Of a stretch of 64,000 bases of DNA, positions 52,540-62,546 are shown piece by piece. The notes below the pieces were generated by a model. It was not told where the DNA came from, searched no databases, and was given only the letters and a program-made list of their open reading frames with translations. The position numbers and the translations under genes were made by a program. Every line of letters starts with the position of its first letter. Within the stretch, counting starts at the first letter, position 1. This stretch comes from Anthonomus grandis grandis (Eukaryota; Arthropoda; Insecta; Coleoptera; Curculionidae): assembly GCF_022605725.1 (NCBI RefSeq), contig NC_065564.1, positions 12,378,698-12,442,697 of the forward strand, written 5' to 3'.

Positions 52540-53882
52540 GGAACGCAGCAAAAAGAACACTAACGCACCATTTTTGGTTTTCTCATCCTCTCGGTAGCTA
52601 ATTCCACAGATACCACAATACCAGTCATCATCGTCGTCTTTTTGCTTGCTTTTTGGTTTGGAGTTGGACATGAATTGGAATTGGAGAGTGCATCTTTCGA
52701 TGCACGCTTATTCGTGTTAGAACCTCTGGAGCTTAGTACTCCTGAAGGTCCTGGTTGTGGCTGTGTTGGTATATGAGGATCAGTTAACCATTTTGCACTG
52801 GAGTCTCTGGTTTTAACCCGCGGTTTGCTCGCTGCACTTGCAGAAGGTAGTAAAATAAATTGTCAGTGCTGGATTTTTCCAAAGGAGGATCAGAAGGAAG
52901 TATATCATCAAGTCTAGCGACTGATTGATTTTCTCAGTTAGTTTTGAAGGGGCTATAGCTTCGGGTGAGATAGTATCTTTATTCAAAGGACAGATTCCAC
53001 TTTTTCGAAAGGCGTGTTTAAAATTAGTGGGGGTAAAACTTTTAATCATTGCTTCAGAAAATATTTCGTTGAAGTTATAACGGCTAGGTTTTTTACCGTT
53101 TTCTTTTTTCATGTAATCGTTTAAGCAGTTAGTGCAAGCGGATTTTAAGGGACGATAAACGCCCACATCAAGTGGCTGGAGCAGATGGCTTGTGTGTGCT
53201 GGAAAGGTGAAGAGTTGAATATTATTTTGCTTTGCTAATTCTAAAACAGCCAATGACAAATGTGAAGAGTCCATCAAGAGAATTATGGGTCTTTCTTTTG
53301 GTATGGAATTAATAAAAAACTGGAACCATTCAAAAAAAATATCAGAGTTTATCCAGCCTTTCGGTGACAGTTTTACTAATGAGTTAGGTATGGCTCCACA
53401 GGCTAAATGAGGGTTCCAACGCACACCTTTGAAAATTACTAGGGGTGTTATAAAGGTGCCATTGTCACAAATGCAGCCGAGAACTGTAGTTGTTTCTCCC
53501 CTGTCTGCGTAACTCCTTTTGTAAACATAACGCTTGCCTAGAGCCGTCACAATTTTGCTGGGTTTTACTACAAACGACAACCCCGTTTCGTCACAATTCC
53601 AAATTCTCCCTGGCGTATTTTTAATGTCCAATTTTGTAATAAGAGTTTCTAATTTTGTATATAAATCAGCAAGCATAGTGGGATTTGCCATGGAAGCTCG
53701 GTATGCAGCTAAGTTTTCTGGCACACGTAATGTTAGCCCATATCTTTTATTAGTTTGTCCACCATTACTTGCTAGCTAATTCATTATCCGCATTTAAAAA
53801 ATTTTTACGGCCAACCTATTTTGCAACCGAAAACGCTAGTTTTCTAATATTGTGGGCAGTAAGACCAAATCCTAACTCTTGC
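52540..53882 (-). pseudogene. pogo-type (DDE_1) transposase
   Basis: Read from 53882 down: LTAHNIRKLAFSVAK (N-terminal helix domain), a stop, VGRKNFLNADNELASK, a frameshift near 53772, NKRYGLTLRVPENLAAYRAS. Catalytic core: RIWNCDETGLSF (first Asp, about 53610), LMDSSHLSLAVLELAKQNNI (second, about 53275) and HTSHLLQPLDVGVYRPLKSA (third, 33 residues later). FRKSGICPLNKD ends the core near 52975. After further shifts a Cys-rich tail DDDDDWYCGICGISYRED (about 52650) resembles the PHD-like end of insect pogo proteins. Inactive. Confidence 0.85.
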
Positions 53883-54238
53883 ATGACGATAATATAATTA
53901 AATAATTAATTAATATAATTAAATATTCGGACTTCCAAGTCGGCGGGTAGAGCAAAGGGCCTTCCCAACTTTGATAAGTCGTGGATAACCGGATGACCTT
54001 CTGCATTCGGTTTTCGTTAAATATCTCTTTAAAGATGCTCAAGCAATCTTCATGTCTTTCGATGCTTTGTATATGGACACACCTTCTTCACGGACCATTT
54101 GTGCTGCTCGAACCATATCTTGCTTCTCATAATTTCTGTACTTTACTTTGGGTATTTTATCTGCCATCTTATGGTAGGTAATACACACCCTCGGCAGCAC
54201 GACTGTGCAAAGTACTGTCCAAGGAACCTGGAACTAAA

Positions 54239-56474
54239 GTGGGGTCGCTGTCACTCCAAGATGGCGGCTTTACTACCAATGAGCGGGAGTCACTGGAGGT
54301 CATGCTGCGCACCCACTTCCCAGACTCCAACTCATCTCGCGATCCTCCTAGCTGTTCTCGGGCTCCGATTCGCTTAGAGTTCGAGACTGCAAGAAGAATA
54401 ATTGCCTACGAGAGGGTGAAATGGACAATCAAGATATTCCCCCCCTTCAAATGTCCGGGCATGGATGGATTATATCCATGCCTTTTGCAAAACGGGTTAG
54501 AAGAACTAACCCCACACATAGTCAGACTATTCAGGACGTCCTTTGCTCAGGGCTACATCCCAAAGTTATGGCGTCAAGTGAAAGTCGTCTTCATTCCGAA
54601 ACCCGGAAAAAGCGATTTTACAGATCCTAAATCGTACCGACCTATCAGCCTTACCAGCTTTATGCTCAAGGCGATGGAGAGGCTGATTGATCGGTACCTT
54701 AAGGAAAGCATCCTGGTCAAAAAACCACTGTATGTGCACCAATACGCCTATCAGGCAGGCACATCCACGGACTTGGCCCTACACCACCTCGTGAGGAAGG
54801 TGGAGGCTGCTCTGGGTATCTGCCAAGCACTCGAGAGCCGCGGCTCGGAACCCTGTTTGGTTAGCTGGATAGAGCCCATGCTCTCACAACCACATGTGTC
54901 TGTCCAGCTTAACAGCGAGATTGTCAAAACGTTGGCGGCTAGAGGCTGCCCGCAGGGAGGAGTATTGTGGTATACCTATACCACAAGGTACCTTGTGATG
55001 CCTTGTAGTCGACAGCCTGATAAATTTTTTAAACAATGCTGGCCTATACACACACAGGCCTACGCTGATGATCTGGTAATCCTTTGCCCGGGGAAAGACG
55101 CCGTCTCAATGCGGGGCCCTATGATGAGAGCCCTGCGTATGATAGACATATAGTGCTTCTCGGGGGGTCTCAGGATTAACCCCAAAAAAGCAGAGCTCCT
55201 ATTATTCACGAGGAGACGTAATTTTGGCACGCCCCCTTTTATATCTCTAGGTGGCGTGCAGCTGCATTACTCCAGGACAGTTAGATTTCTGGAAATCAAG
55301 TTAGATCCCAAACTCTCCTGGTACGATCATGCAGACACCAGAATGAAGAAGACCACCTGCGCACTATGGGCCTGCAGGCGGGCTTTTGGCAATACCTGGG
55401 GTCTGTCTCCTAATATTCTCCACTGGATCTACTCGATTGTGAGACCTCTCCTCACATACGGAGCTATCGTTTGGTGGCCATGTATGGAGAAAGCGAAAAT
55501 TCGTGCTTAACTGGACAGAGTCCAACGTCTTGCATGTCTCAGCATAACGGGTTCCATGCGGACGGCGCCAACTAGAGCTCTCGAGGCTCTGCTGAGTCTT
55601 CCGCCTCGTTGTGCAATTCGAAGCAATGAGGACTGCGTATAGGCTATACGTCCTCGGCGAACCACGTGCTGGCGAGACCGGTGACGCAAAAATTTGGTCA
55701 CGGGCCATACAGGAATGTCCTCTCCTTCTGATGGGCAGTGACTGCATGGCTCCAGTGACTGTAGACTGCGAGGGATTCGTGACGCACATTGCAGGTAGAG
55801 AGGAGTGGCAGCATTCTAACAGACGTGCATTGCTAAATAGAGGGACCATCTGGTACATAGATGGCTCCAGAATGAATAACAGAGCTGGATTAGGGCTTTG
55901 TGGTGGGATCCCACATACCAGTAGGGCATACTCGCTGGGGGAGCAAGCCACTGTCTTCCAGGCCGAAGTATTCGCTGTATTAAAATGCGGATAGAAAATC
56001 CTGAGCTGCGGACACCGCAATACAGTCGTATCAATATGCTCGGACAGCAGAGCTGCCATTAAGGCTATCACGGCCGCAAAGGTAAGCTCCAAGCTTGTAC
56101 TAGAGTGCATAAAAGTCCTGAAAAAACTGGTGCAGGTTGGCTGCAGGGTCCAGCTCGTCTGGATACCTGGCCACGCAGGCCATGCAGGTAATGAGGAAGC
56201 GGACTCACTTGCCAGACTGGGATCCGCGAATGTGCCGATGGGGCCGGAACCCATAGTTGGTATCGCCAAATGCGTTGCGGTCGCGTCAATGAAGGGTCTG
56301 CTGGACAAGTGGACCCACCGAAGATGGACTGAGTCCCCTGGTATAAGACAGGCCAAAGCGCACATAGGTGGGCTCTCTGCCTGTCTCACCAAAAAATGTA
56401 CTACGCCTAAAAAGACGCGAAATTCGGCTAGTGACAGGGCTTTTAACCGGTCACAAGAGTTTGCCAAATACTAA
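54239..56474 (+). pseudogene. I-type LINE: RT with motif A deleted, RNase H
   Basis: RT from CPGMDGLYPCLLQNGLEELT through VVFIPKPGKSDFTDPKSYRP and HHLVRKVEAALGICQALESR, where the FLDIEGAFD motif A block is missing. Motif B CPQGGVLW, active site QAYADDLVILCPGKD (about 55045-55085), thumb VRFLEIKLDPKLSWYDHADT. Stops at 55153 and 55508 in frame. RNase H: GTIWYIDGSRMNN, FQAEVFAVLKCG, ICSDSRAAIKAITAAK and WIPGHAGHAGNEEADSLARL keep the Asp, Glu, Asp, Asp set across frameshifts near 55605, 55995 and 56130. The end near 56474 lacks the terminal zinc finger. Confidence 0.88.
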
Positions 56475-57045
56475 AAACCAAATATTAAAATCGACGGGTT
56501 CGTTTTATTTAATTTTTATTGAATTTATCCGCTACTTTACGGATGTACTGTATTGGGTGCAGTGATTGTTATTTAAAATATAATACATACAATCACCCTG
56601 TAGATATATATTTTTATGTAAATGTACTTGAGACTAATGTTTCCGTTTAGAGTTTGTATGTTCAATTAGTCGCAATTATTTTCGTTTCAATTAAGCAAAT
56701 AAATTAAACGTTTTCAGATACACGGTTTATTTAAACGTTCATTACGTAACACACGAGGACCTAAAATGATGCCTATTTAGTTTCTTGTTTTTAAATTAAA
56801 TTGTCTTTTGACAATAATTGAGGTCGATATTTTTCATACTAAGCAAACAACATATTTGTTACAATTCTACCCTTAATTACAAATTTGAGTTGTTTCATTT
56901 CCGTGATACTCTTTTTGATCGTGTTTTGATGTTATAACCTTCCCAATAGACGATGATTCCTCAGATGCTCAATTACTAATCATACAATTATTATTGACTG
57001 CGACCAACAGCTTTCGCCAAGCTACACATTGTTTTTAGGTCATCA
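56475..57045. other. Unassigned
   Basis: AT-rich, nothing recognised. Confidence 0.5.
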
Positions 57046-57400
57046 TTGATGCTATCCCTATCAAGAAGAAAAGGGGACAATCGTTTCGTGGGTATTTACA
57101 CAGACTTGGACAGTCCAAAGAACTGCTGCTACCCATTACATTATGTTACAACTACATTATGCAAAATAATAGTACACATACCAGAGAGTTATAGGGAAGC
57201 GAAGGTAGTATTCCTCCCAAAAGTGGTTCATATGCGACACCCAAATCTTTCCGACCAATCTGCCTTACATCATTCTCCTTGAAAACAGAGAAAAGGTTTA
57301 TAGAAAGGTATATTAGGGACAATGTACCACGAGTTAGCACTCTACATCGACAAACTGCTATGCTTAGCAAACAGTTAAAGTTAAAAAATCAGCGATCCAT
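57046..57400 (+). pseudogene. I/R1-type RT fragment, start of domain
   Basis: HIPESYREAKVVFLPKVV (about 57175-57230) is the start of an RT finger domain; after a shift, LKTEKRFIERYIRDN and RQTAMLSKQLKLKNQRS continue it. It stops at about 57400. The sequence near the end (CAAACAGTTAAAG...AATCAGCGATCCA) recurs at 60905, so this and the fragments at 59205 and 60880 derive from one family. Confidence 0.6.
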
Positions 57401-58526
57401 GAGATAACTTGTGGCGTTAACTTTACAGTGTTACTATTTTGCCAAGAGTTTGCAGACGGTAGCTCAGAATTATTGGAGGCTTGGGATTGTTCGAAGGTTC
57501 ACGTATGACTGGCTATTAAAGAATCTATACTTGATTATAACTATTAAATAAGAGGGCGCCACTTAGTTTTTTTTTAATAAAAGAAAGAAAACTAAGAAAA
57601 AGACTTGGTATATAGGTTTCAATTAATAATTAAATGACCCTGGATAAGGTAAATTTAAAGAGGCAAAAAAAATCTCAACAATAAAACCAAAATGTTGATA
57701 TGAATAAAATAAGTTTGACAAAAATAACATTTAAATTATAATTTCGCTACTATGTAGATTTCAGCACTTGAAAATTTAATTGCAATTATTAAAGTTTTTA
57801 GTATATATTGAGGAAAGTTCATGTATCCTTTTTACCTAAGGCATATCAGCCTTAACCGTGTTATATCTACTTAACTACCAAAAAGGGTACTGAAAAATGC
57901 CGAACAAAAAATAATGAATATTATAGATATGAAATTGACGTATTAAATTATGACATTGATTAAATATTTGTAACATTAAATTGAAATAAAAAGTATATTA
58001 ATAAAAATTTAAATAAGTGAGACAAATCTATGGTTAGTAATATTTAAATAAATAAAATAAACTGGCCTGTATATTCCTCCAATAAATGAACGATTAGCCT
58101 TCAAAACCGAGGCAGTGGATGTATGCCATTTGTAGCTCAGCTATCCGGACTGAAAATCTCTAATACTAGCTCTAACTCTAGCTCCAGCTCCACCGCTTTC
58201 AACAATTTCCCGGGGAAATCAAAAGCCTGCAGCCATCAACAATTGAAGAAGAATAAAGAGGAAAACGGAAAAGTAAAACCCTTGATAGGTTTCATTAGGT
58301 TTCATTATCTATCCATCAAAATCTTGGGCATCCTGCACCAGAATTATAAAATAAACGGTTCCCTAAACGAACAAAAGATTAAGGACTATAAATTATAAAC
58401 CATATTGGCCACTTCTTGCTTCACAAACTTCGGAAATCACGAAAGCACGAAAAAACTGGCCTTTTACGTGCGCTCCTACCTGCAATACGGGAACAAGTCG
58501 TCGAAAAATGGACGCAGTACCGACTA
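57401..58526. other. Unassigned
   Basis: AT-rich. A Ser/Asn-rich 91-codon frame at 58123-58398 (SNTSSNSSSSSTAFNNF) has no domain and may be chance. No ends of elements recognised. Confidence 0.35.
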
Positions 58527-58677
58527 AATCAATAACGACCCCACCTGTCGCCTGAGCTGTCAATATCAGCCAATCAGAGAAAATATTAATTATGACCAAT
58601 CAGAGAAGTGGCAGACCGAGTGACGACAGAAAGCATGGATAAGTCTCAGTCTCAAAATATCTTTTTATGTGTCAATC

Positions 58678-58714
58678 AGGTTACATGTTTCGCTAATAAA
58701 GCATCATCAGACCT
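58678..58714 (-). ncRNA. Hammerhead ribozyme, canonical core
   Basis: Minus strand: stem I AGGU, CUGAUGA, one U, stem II GC/GC with loop UUUAUUA, GAA, stem III ACAUGU (self-complementary, hence dimer-type), A17, stem I ACCU. All conserved core bases are present. Predicted cut between 58682 and 58681 after the GUA triplet. Stem II is only two pairs, so activity may be weak. Confidence 0.7.
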
Positions 58715-58776
58715 TATAGTTAGATGACCTGCTAAATTAATATTTAGTACTTATAATTAGTACTGATCTAGCTATA

Positions 58777-58808
58777 AGGTCTGATGATGCTTAGCGCAAC
58801 TGTAACCT
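58777..58808 (+). ncRNA. Hammerhead motif with damaged core
   Basis: Same stem I (AGGU/ACCU) and CUGAUGA, but GAAA reads GCAA (A13 to C) and stem III is ACTGT. Predicted inactive partner of the minus-strand motif. Confidence 0.6.
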
Positions 58809-59204
58809 GATTGGCACATAAAAAGATATTTTGAGACTGAGACTTATCCATGCTTTCTGTCGTCAGTCGGTCCGTCACTTCTCTGATTAGTCATAATTCA
58901 TATTTTCTTTGATTGGCTGATATTGACAGCTCAGGCGACAGGTGGGGTCGTTACTGATTTTATTCTCATTCTTATTTTTCTCTAGTTACGTAGGTCTCTT
59001 GGAGATAATGGACGAGTTCTTTCAATTAGAAAGCACGGATAATTAAACCAGGAGAGTGATGCGTTACAGCAGTAATGTGTCATTCACAGTGTGAATTTAA
59101 AGAAATATGAATAAAAGAAGTTGACTGAAATTATTAATGTAATTAATAATTTCATTAATTAAGCGTTAGTGAACATAGGGAGTAGAAAAATAAAACGCTA
59201 CAAA

Positions 59205-59510
59205 CCCAGAGGTCGAACAATCTTTGAATAACAAGGAAATCGCCCTAGGAGCCTTCTTAGACATTGAGGGTGCATTTGACAACGTCATATAACTCAATCC
59301 TATGATTGGGTCAACCAAATGCTAAACCATAGGAAACAGCGAGTCTCAACAGCACAACAGTAAAAGCCAGGGTGCAGGGAAACACCTCAGGGGAAAGTAC
59401 TCTCACAAAAAACAATCTTGAAAAGAGGCAGTAATCGTTCAGGTTTGATAATGGATTTATTAAATTACACAAATATAATTGCCTTGTATTAAAAAAAATG
59501 GGAGGAAGAA
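59205..59510 (+). pseudogene. I-type RT fragment with motif A, copy 1
   Basis: EVEQSLNNKEIALGAFLDIE then GAFDN (about 59215-59285) is RT motif A of I/R1-type elements. A stop follows and the remaining 200 bp are degraded (an active-site region is not visible). It aligns with 60945-61285 almost base for base. Confidence 0.7.
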
Positions 59511-59917
59511 AACAGCAGTGTACTGATAGACATCAGAAGTAGCCAAAGCCAGAAACCAGGGCAAATAAGGACAAAGATGAAAATCGGAAAAGACTACTGC
59601 TAACAGTTATAGGCAGGATCGAGATACATTAAAGAGTGCTATAGGAGATGGAAAAAAGGCTGCTTGGACGAAAACTGTTGTAGAAGTTAATAGTGGCATA
59701 TCGTATTGCAACCAGCAAATTCACCTTACCACTTTTACATGTGCCAGATAAAAAACAACTCGATATAGCTAAAGGACTTTTTGCAGACTCATAGAAATAT
59801 GTCCCAGACAAATGGTAAGAAAGACAGATATCCCATTATTATTATTAACCACAAATATTCTATTGACGAATAAACAAAGAAAAACACAAAGTGACGGTCT
59901 CACAACATCTAATTAAA
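59511..59917. other. Unassigned
   Basis: Continues the sequence that in copy 2 is interrupted by the mariner at 61288. No coding signal. Confidence 0.4.
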
Positions 59918-59960
59918 CGGGCTACACGTGTTTCGCTCTAGTTAGAGCATCATTAGGCCT
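59918..59960 (-). ncRNA. Hammerhead-like motif with G5 changed
   Basis: Minus strand: stem I GGC, core CUAAUGA (G5 to A), U, stem II GCUCU/AGAGC with loop AACU, GAA, stem III ACACGUGU (eight-base palindrome), A17, stem I GCC. Predicted cut between 59923 and 59922. G5 is essential in hammerheads, so this copy is probably dead although every stem is intact. Confidence 0.6.
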
Positions 59961-60068
59961 TTAGAAGCCATCCACACACTTCACAGTACATAAAATCTAT
60001 AATCTCTTTTTATATATAAGACTTTTTTAATATTTCCTTTTAAAGCACACACATTGGCGTTATTAGCT

Positions 60069-60227
60069 AAAGTCCAGTGCAACGATATATTAGAATGGTC
60101 ACCCGTCAAGCATGTCAGCATTCCACCTGCCAAACAATGTCATCCACCTTCTATTTACATTGTTTGAGAAGTAAAATACTGGTGTTTTGACGGGTGACCA
60201 TTCCAATATATCGTTGCACTGGACTTT
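60069..60227. repeat. Nested foldback, 41-bp arms with one mismatch
   Basis: 60069-60109 and 60187-60227 are inverted with 40 of 41 matches; inside, CAAACAATGT (60131-60140) and ACATTGTTTG (60157-60166) pair again. No target duplication was seen. A MITE or a long hairpin RNA source are both possible. Confidence 0.85.
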
Positions 60228-60289
60228 ACCTAATTTGCAATACCTTATTTGCAAAATGTTTGCCTGCTTTTTATTGTATGTTTTCTTTT

Positions 60290-60565
60290 TTGAGACTAAG
60301 GTTTTTGACAATTTTATACATATAAGTGTGTGTATATTTGTATATAAAAATTATTTTATTTATGTATTTCGACCAAATTGTACAATTTGATAATTTGTAC
60401 AGTATTTTTGTTTTGTTATGTACCTATTTACTTTGTGTGTATTTTGTCTGAGTTTTTTTTTAATGTTTATTTGTTTATATTTGTATTTTTTTTTCTTTAG
60501 CTTTGTCGATAAAATGTAAATTTTCTGACAATAAAGCATTTTGATTGATTGATTGATTGAAAATA
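60290..60565 (+). other. 3' end of a CR1-like LINE with (TTGA)n tail
   Basis: Matches 52380-52495: TTAGCTTTGTCGATAAAATG, then TCTGACAATAAAGCATTTTG and GATTGATTGATTGATTG. Contains an AATAAA. Only the 3' untranslated region inserted here. Confidence 0.75.
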
Positions 60566-60879
60566 TAAGTAGAAGTACCTATAAAAATAACTATGAGTCC
60601 GTAGTAGTATCTTTAAATATTAAACGCTCCGGAGGAAAAAAATAGGAGTGCGTAGTAAAACATGTAGGGGTTCATAAATCTTAATTGCTGTATGTAAAAA
60701 CGTATACATACAAAGCGAAACTAGGAGTTTCTAAACAAGTTACTCGTGGAGTGTCAGCATATTTAGAAAGTAACTGGCGATAGATAGAATTAGGAGGATT
60801 TGTACTTTAAACGTGTATGAATAAACTAAGTGTTTATAAAAGTAGTTACCAGTGGCTCGTGACAGGTACTAGTAGCTTG

Positions 60880-61285
60880 TACATCGACACCAATATGCTT
60901 ACCAAACAGTTAAACCTTATGAATCAGCGATCCACGAGATAACTCAGAGGTTGAACAATCTTTGAACAACAAAGACATCGCCCTAGGAGCCTCCTTAGAC
61001 ATCGATATTGCATCTGACAACATGTCATATAACTCAATCCTATGATAGGCGGTTGGGTCAATTAAATACTAAACCATAGGAAACAGCGAGTTTCAACAGC
61101 ACCACGGTATAAGCCAAGACGCAGGGGAACACCTCAGGGGAAACTACTCTCACAAAGAACCCGAACATACTTGAAAAAAGGCAATAATTGTTTAAAAGTG
61201 ATGAGGAATTTATTAAACTACGCAAATGTATTAAAGTGCAACGTTGCCTTGTATAAAAAAAAATGGGAGGAAGAGAACACCAGTG
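60880..61285 (+). pseudogene. I-type RT fragment with motif A, copy 2
   Basis: NMLTKQLNLMNQRSTR, then EVEQSLNNKDIALGASLDID (motif A, FD region changed to IASDN). Runs to GAGAACACCAGTG at 61285, where a mariner begins at the TA. Aligns with 59205-59510 and, upstream of motif A, with the end of 57046-57400. Confidence 0.7.
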
Positions 61286-61287
61286 TA

Positions 61288-62390
61288 CAGGGTGTCGTAT
61301 TTTCATGCGTTTTATGGGGTATCTCGCTTATGTGTGGAGATAGAAACTTGCGGTTTTCGCAACAGTTTACTACTTTTTTGTGAAACTTAATATGCCGTTG
61401 TCAAAACTTTGACAGCTGTCATAGTTTTTAATCTACAGGGCCTTTTTAAAAATTTTAGATTTTTAAACACTCTTCGTATTTTTGTTACTGTATAACATAT
61501 TGAAAAGGTAAAAAATGGTTTTGATAGGATTTTTTCCGTAGAATTGTATTCTGGTATCCATTTTATTGTTCATTTCAAAAATCAAGACCAAAAACTTATA
61601 ACCTACAAATTGAAAAAGACACTATTAACGTGCTAGCAAGTGTTGCTGTAGATCCGGAAAACTTTTGTAGAAAAATAGAGCGTGATGTAGGAATTTCATA
61701 TAAGTTTAAGCTCGTTCACAATTTACGCCCTGGCGATGCTCAAAGACGCCTTCAACCTTGCCATTGGTTCGTAGACCGGTGCCATACCAGAAATTTTGAG
61801 AGACAAGTGATATGGTCGGACGAGGCATTTTTCTCAAGTAGTGGAATTTTAAATAGACATAATTCACGAAAGTGGGCACAAGAAAATCCGCATTTTTCCA
61901 AGAAAACCTCAGGGCAGATTTGTGTTGAGTGTCTCATGTTTTATTTTTGGAAGAAAAATTGCATATATTATGTATGAAGGGAGCTTAACCGCTAATCGCT
62001 GTTTGGAAATTCTTCACGCCAACCTATTCGAACTCTTGGATGATGTTAGTCTAGCTTAAGTTCAAAATCTATATCCAGCAAGATAGAGCTCCAGCGTACG
62101 ATGCGCGAGCTGTGACAAACTGGCTGGATGAACATTTCTTCAATCATTGGATTGAAACAAATGGACCTGTTCGGTGGCCCCCTAGGTCCCCGGACCTTTC
62201 GATTTTGGATTTTTTTTATGGGACTATCTTCATAATAAGGTTTTCAAAAGGCAATATGATTCAATTCAAAATATGCGTGGCGCTATAGAAGATGCCTTTA
62301 GAGAATTGAGATGTCGCCCTATGAGTAATCTGAAAGCCTTGGAAATAATCCAAAAGCTATGCCGGCTGTGTATTAGATAAAATGACTTAC
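61288..62390 (+). pseudogene. DD41D mariner D, left terminal repeat and broken transposase
   Basis: Begins CAGGGTGTCGTATTTTC after TA (61286-61287); the sister copy at 59505 shows the empty site AGTGTACTGATAG. Coding: INVLASVAVDPENFCRKIER, NLRPGDAQRRLQPCHWFVDR, VIWSDEAFFSSSGILNRHNS (first Asp, about 61815), a frameshift near 61940, ALTANRCLEILHANLFELLD, QQDRAPAYDARAV (second Asp, about 62085), WPPRSPDLSILDF (third, 41 residues later) and a C-terminus ending LCRLCIR. The helix-turn-helix is deleted to almost nothing. No right terminal repeat found. Confidence 0.82.
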
Positions 62391-62546
62391 AATTTGAGCA
62401 ATGTTTATAATTTTATATATGTTGTGGCATTTCCTTAATAATTATTGTTAAATTATTTAATGTTTTATTCTAAGTTACAAGTTTCCTTCTTTTTTATGTA
62501 GAATTAGATATATTTAATACAAATCGGTATTTGCCTAAAAAACAAG

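Larger units (their letters stand above)
58527..58960. repeat. 200-bp inverted repeat with a hammerhead in each arm
   Basis: Arms 58527-58727 and about 58765-58960 are reverse complements with some 10% differences, around a 37-bp AT-rich spacer. Outer parts contain AATAACGACCCCACCTGTCG and CCAATCAGAGAA; inner parts hold the motifs at 58678-58714 (minus) and 58777-58808 (plus). The build resembles the terminal arms of the PLE in this window, but the sequence is unrelated. Confidence 0.8.

Noticed and set aside
52238..52601. Hydrophobic frames that look like membrane proteins
   Set aside because: They are read from the T-rich 3' untranslated region of a CR1-like LINE.
55364..56467. 367-codon minus-strand open frame
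   Set aside because: It lies opposite the I-type RT and RNase H, whose motifs are on the plus strand; no domain on this strand.
58123..58398. Ser/Asn-rich 91-codon frame
   Set aside because: Low complexity, no family, no context.
58527..58960. CRISPR-like or tRNA-like structure
   Set aside because: Only two arms in inverted orientation with no repeat-spacer series, and no tRNA arms; the hammerhead reading explains the conserved core.
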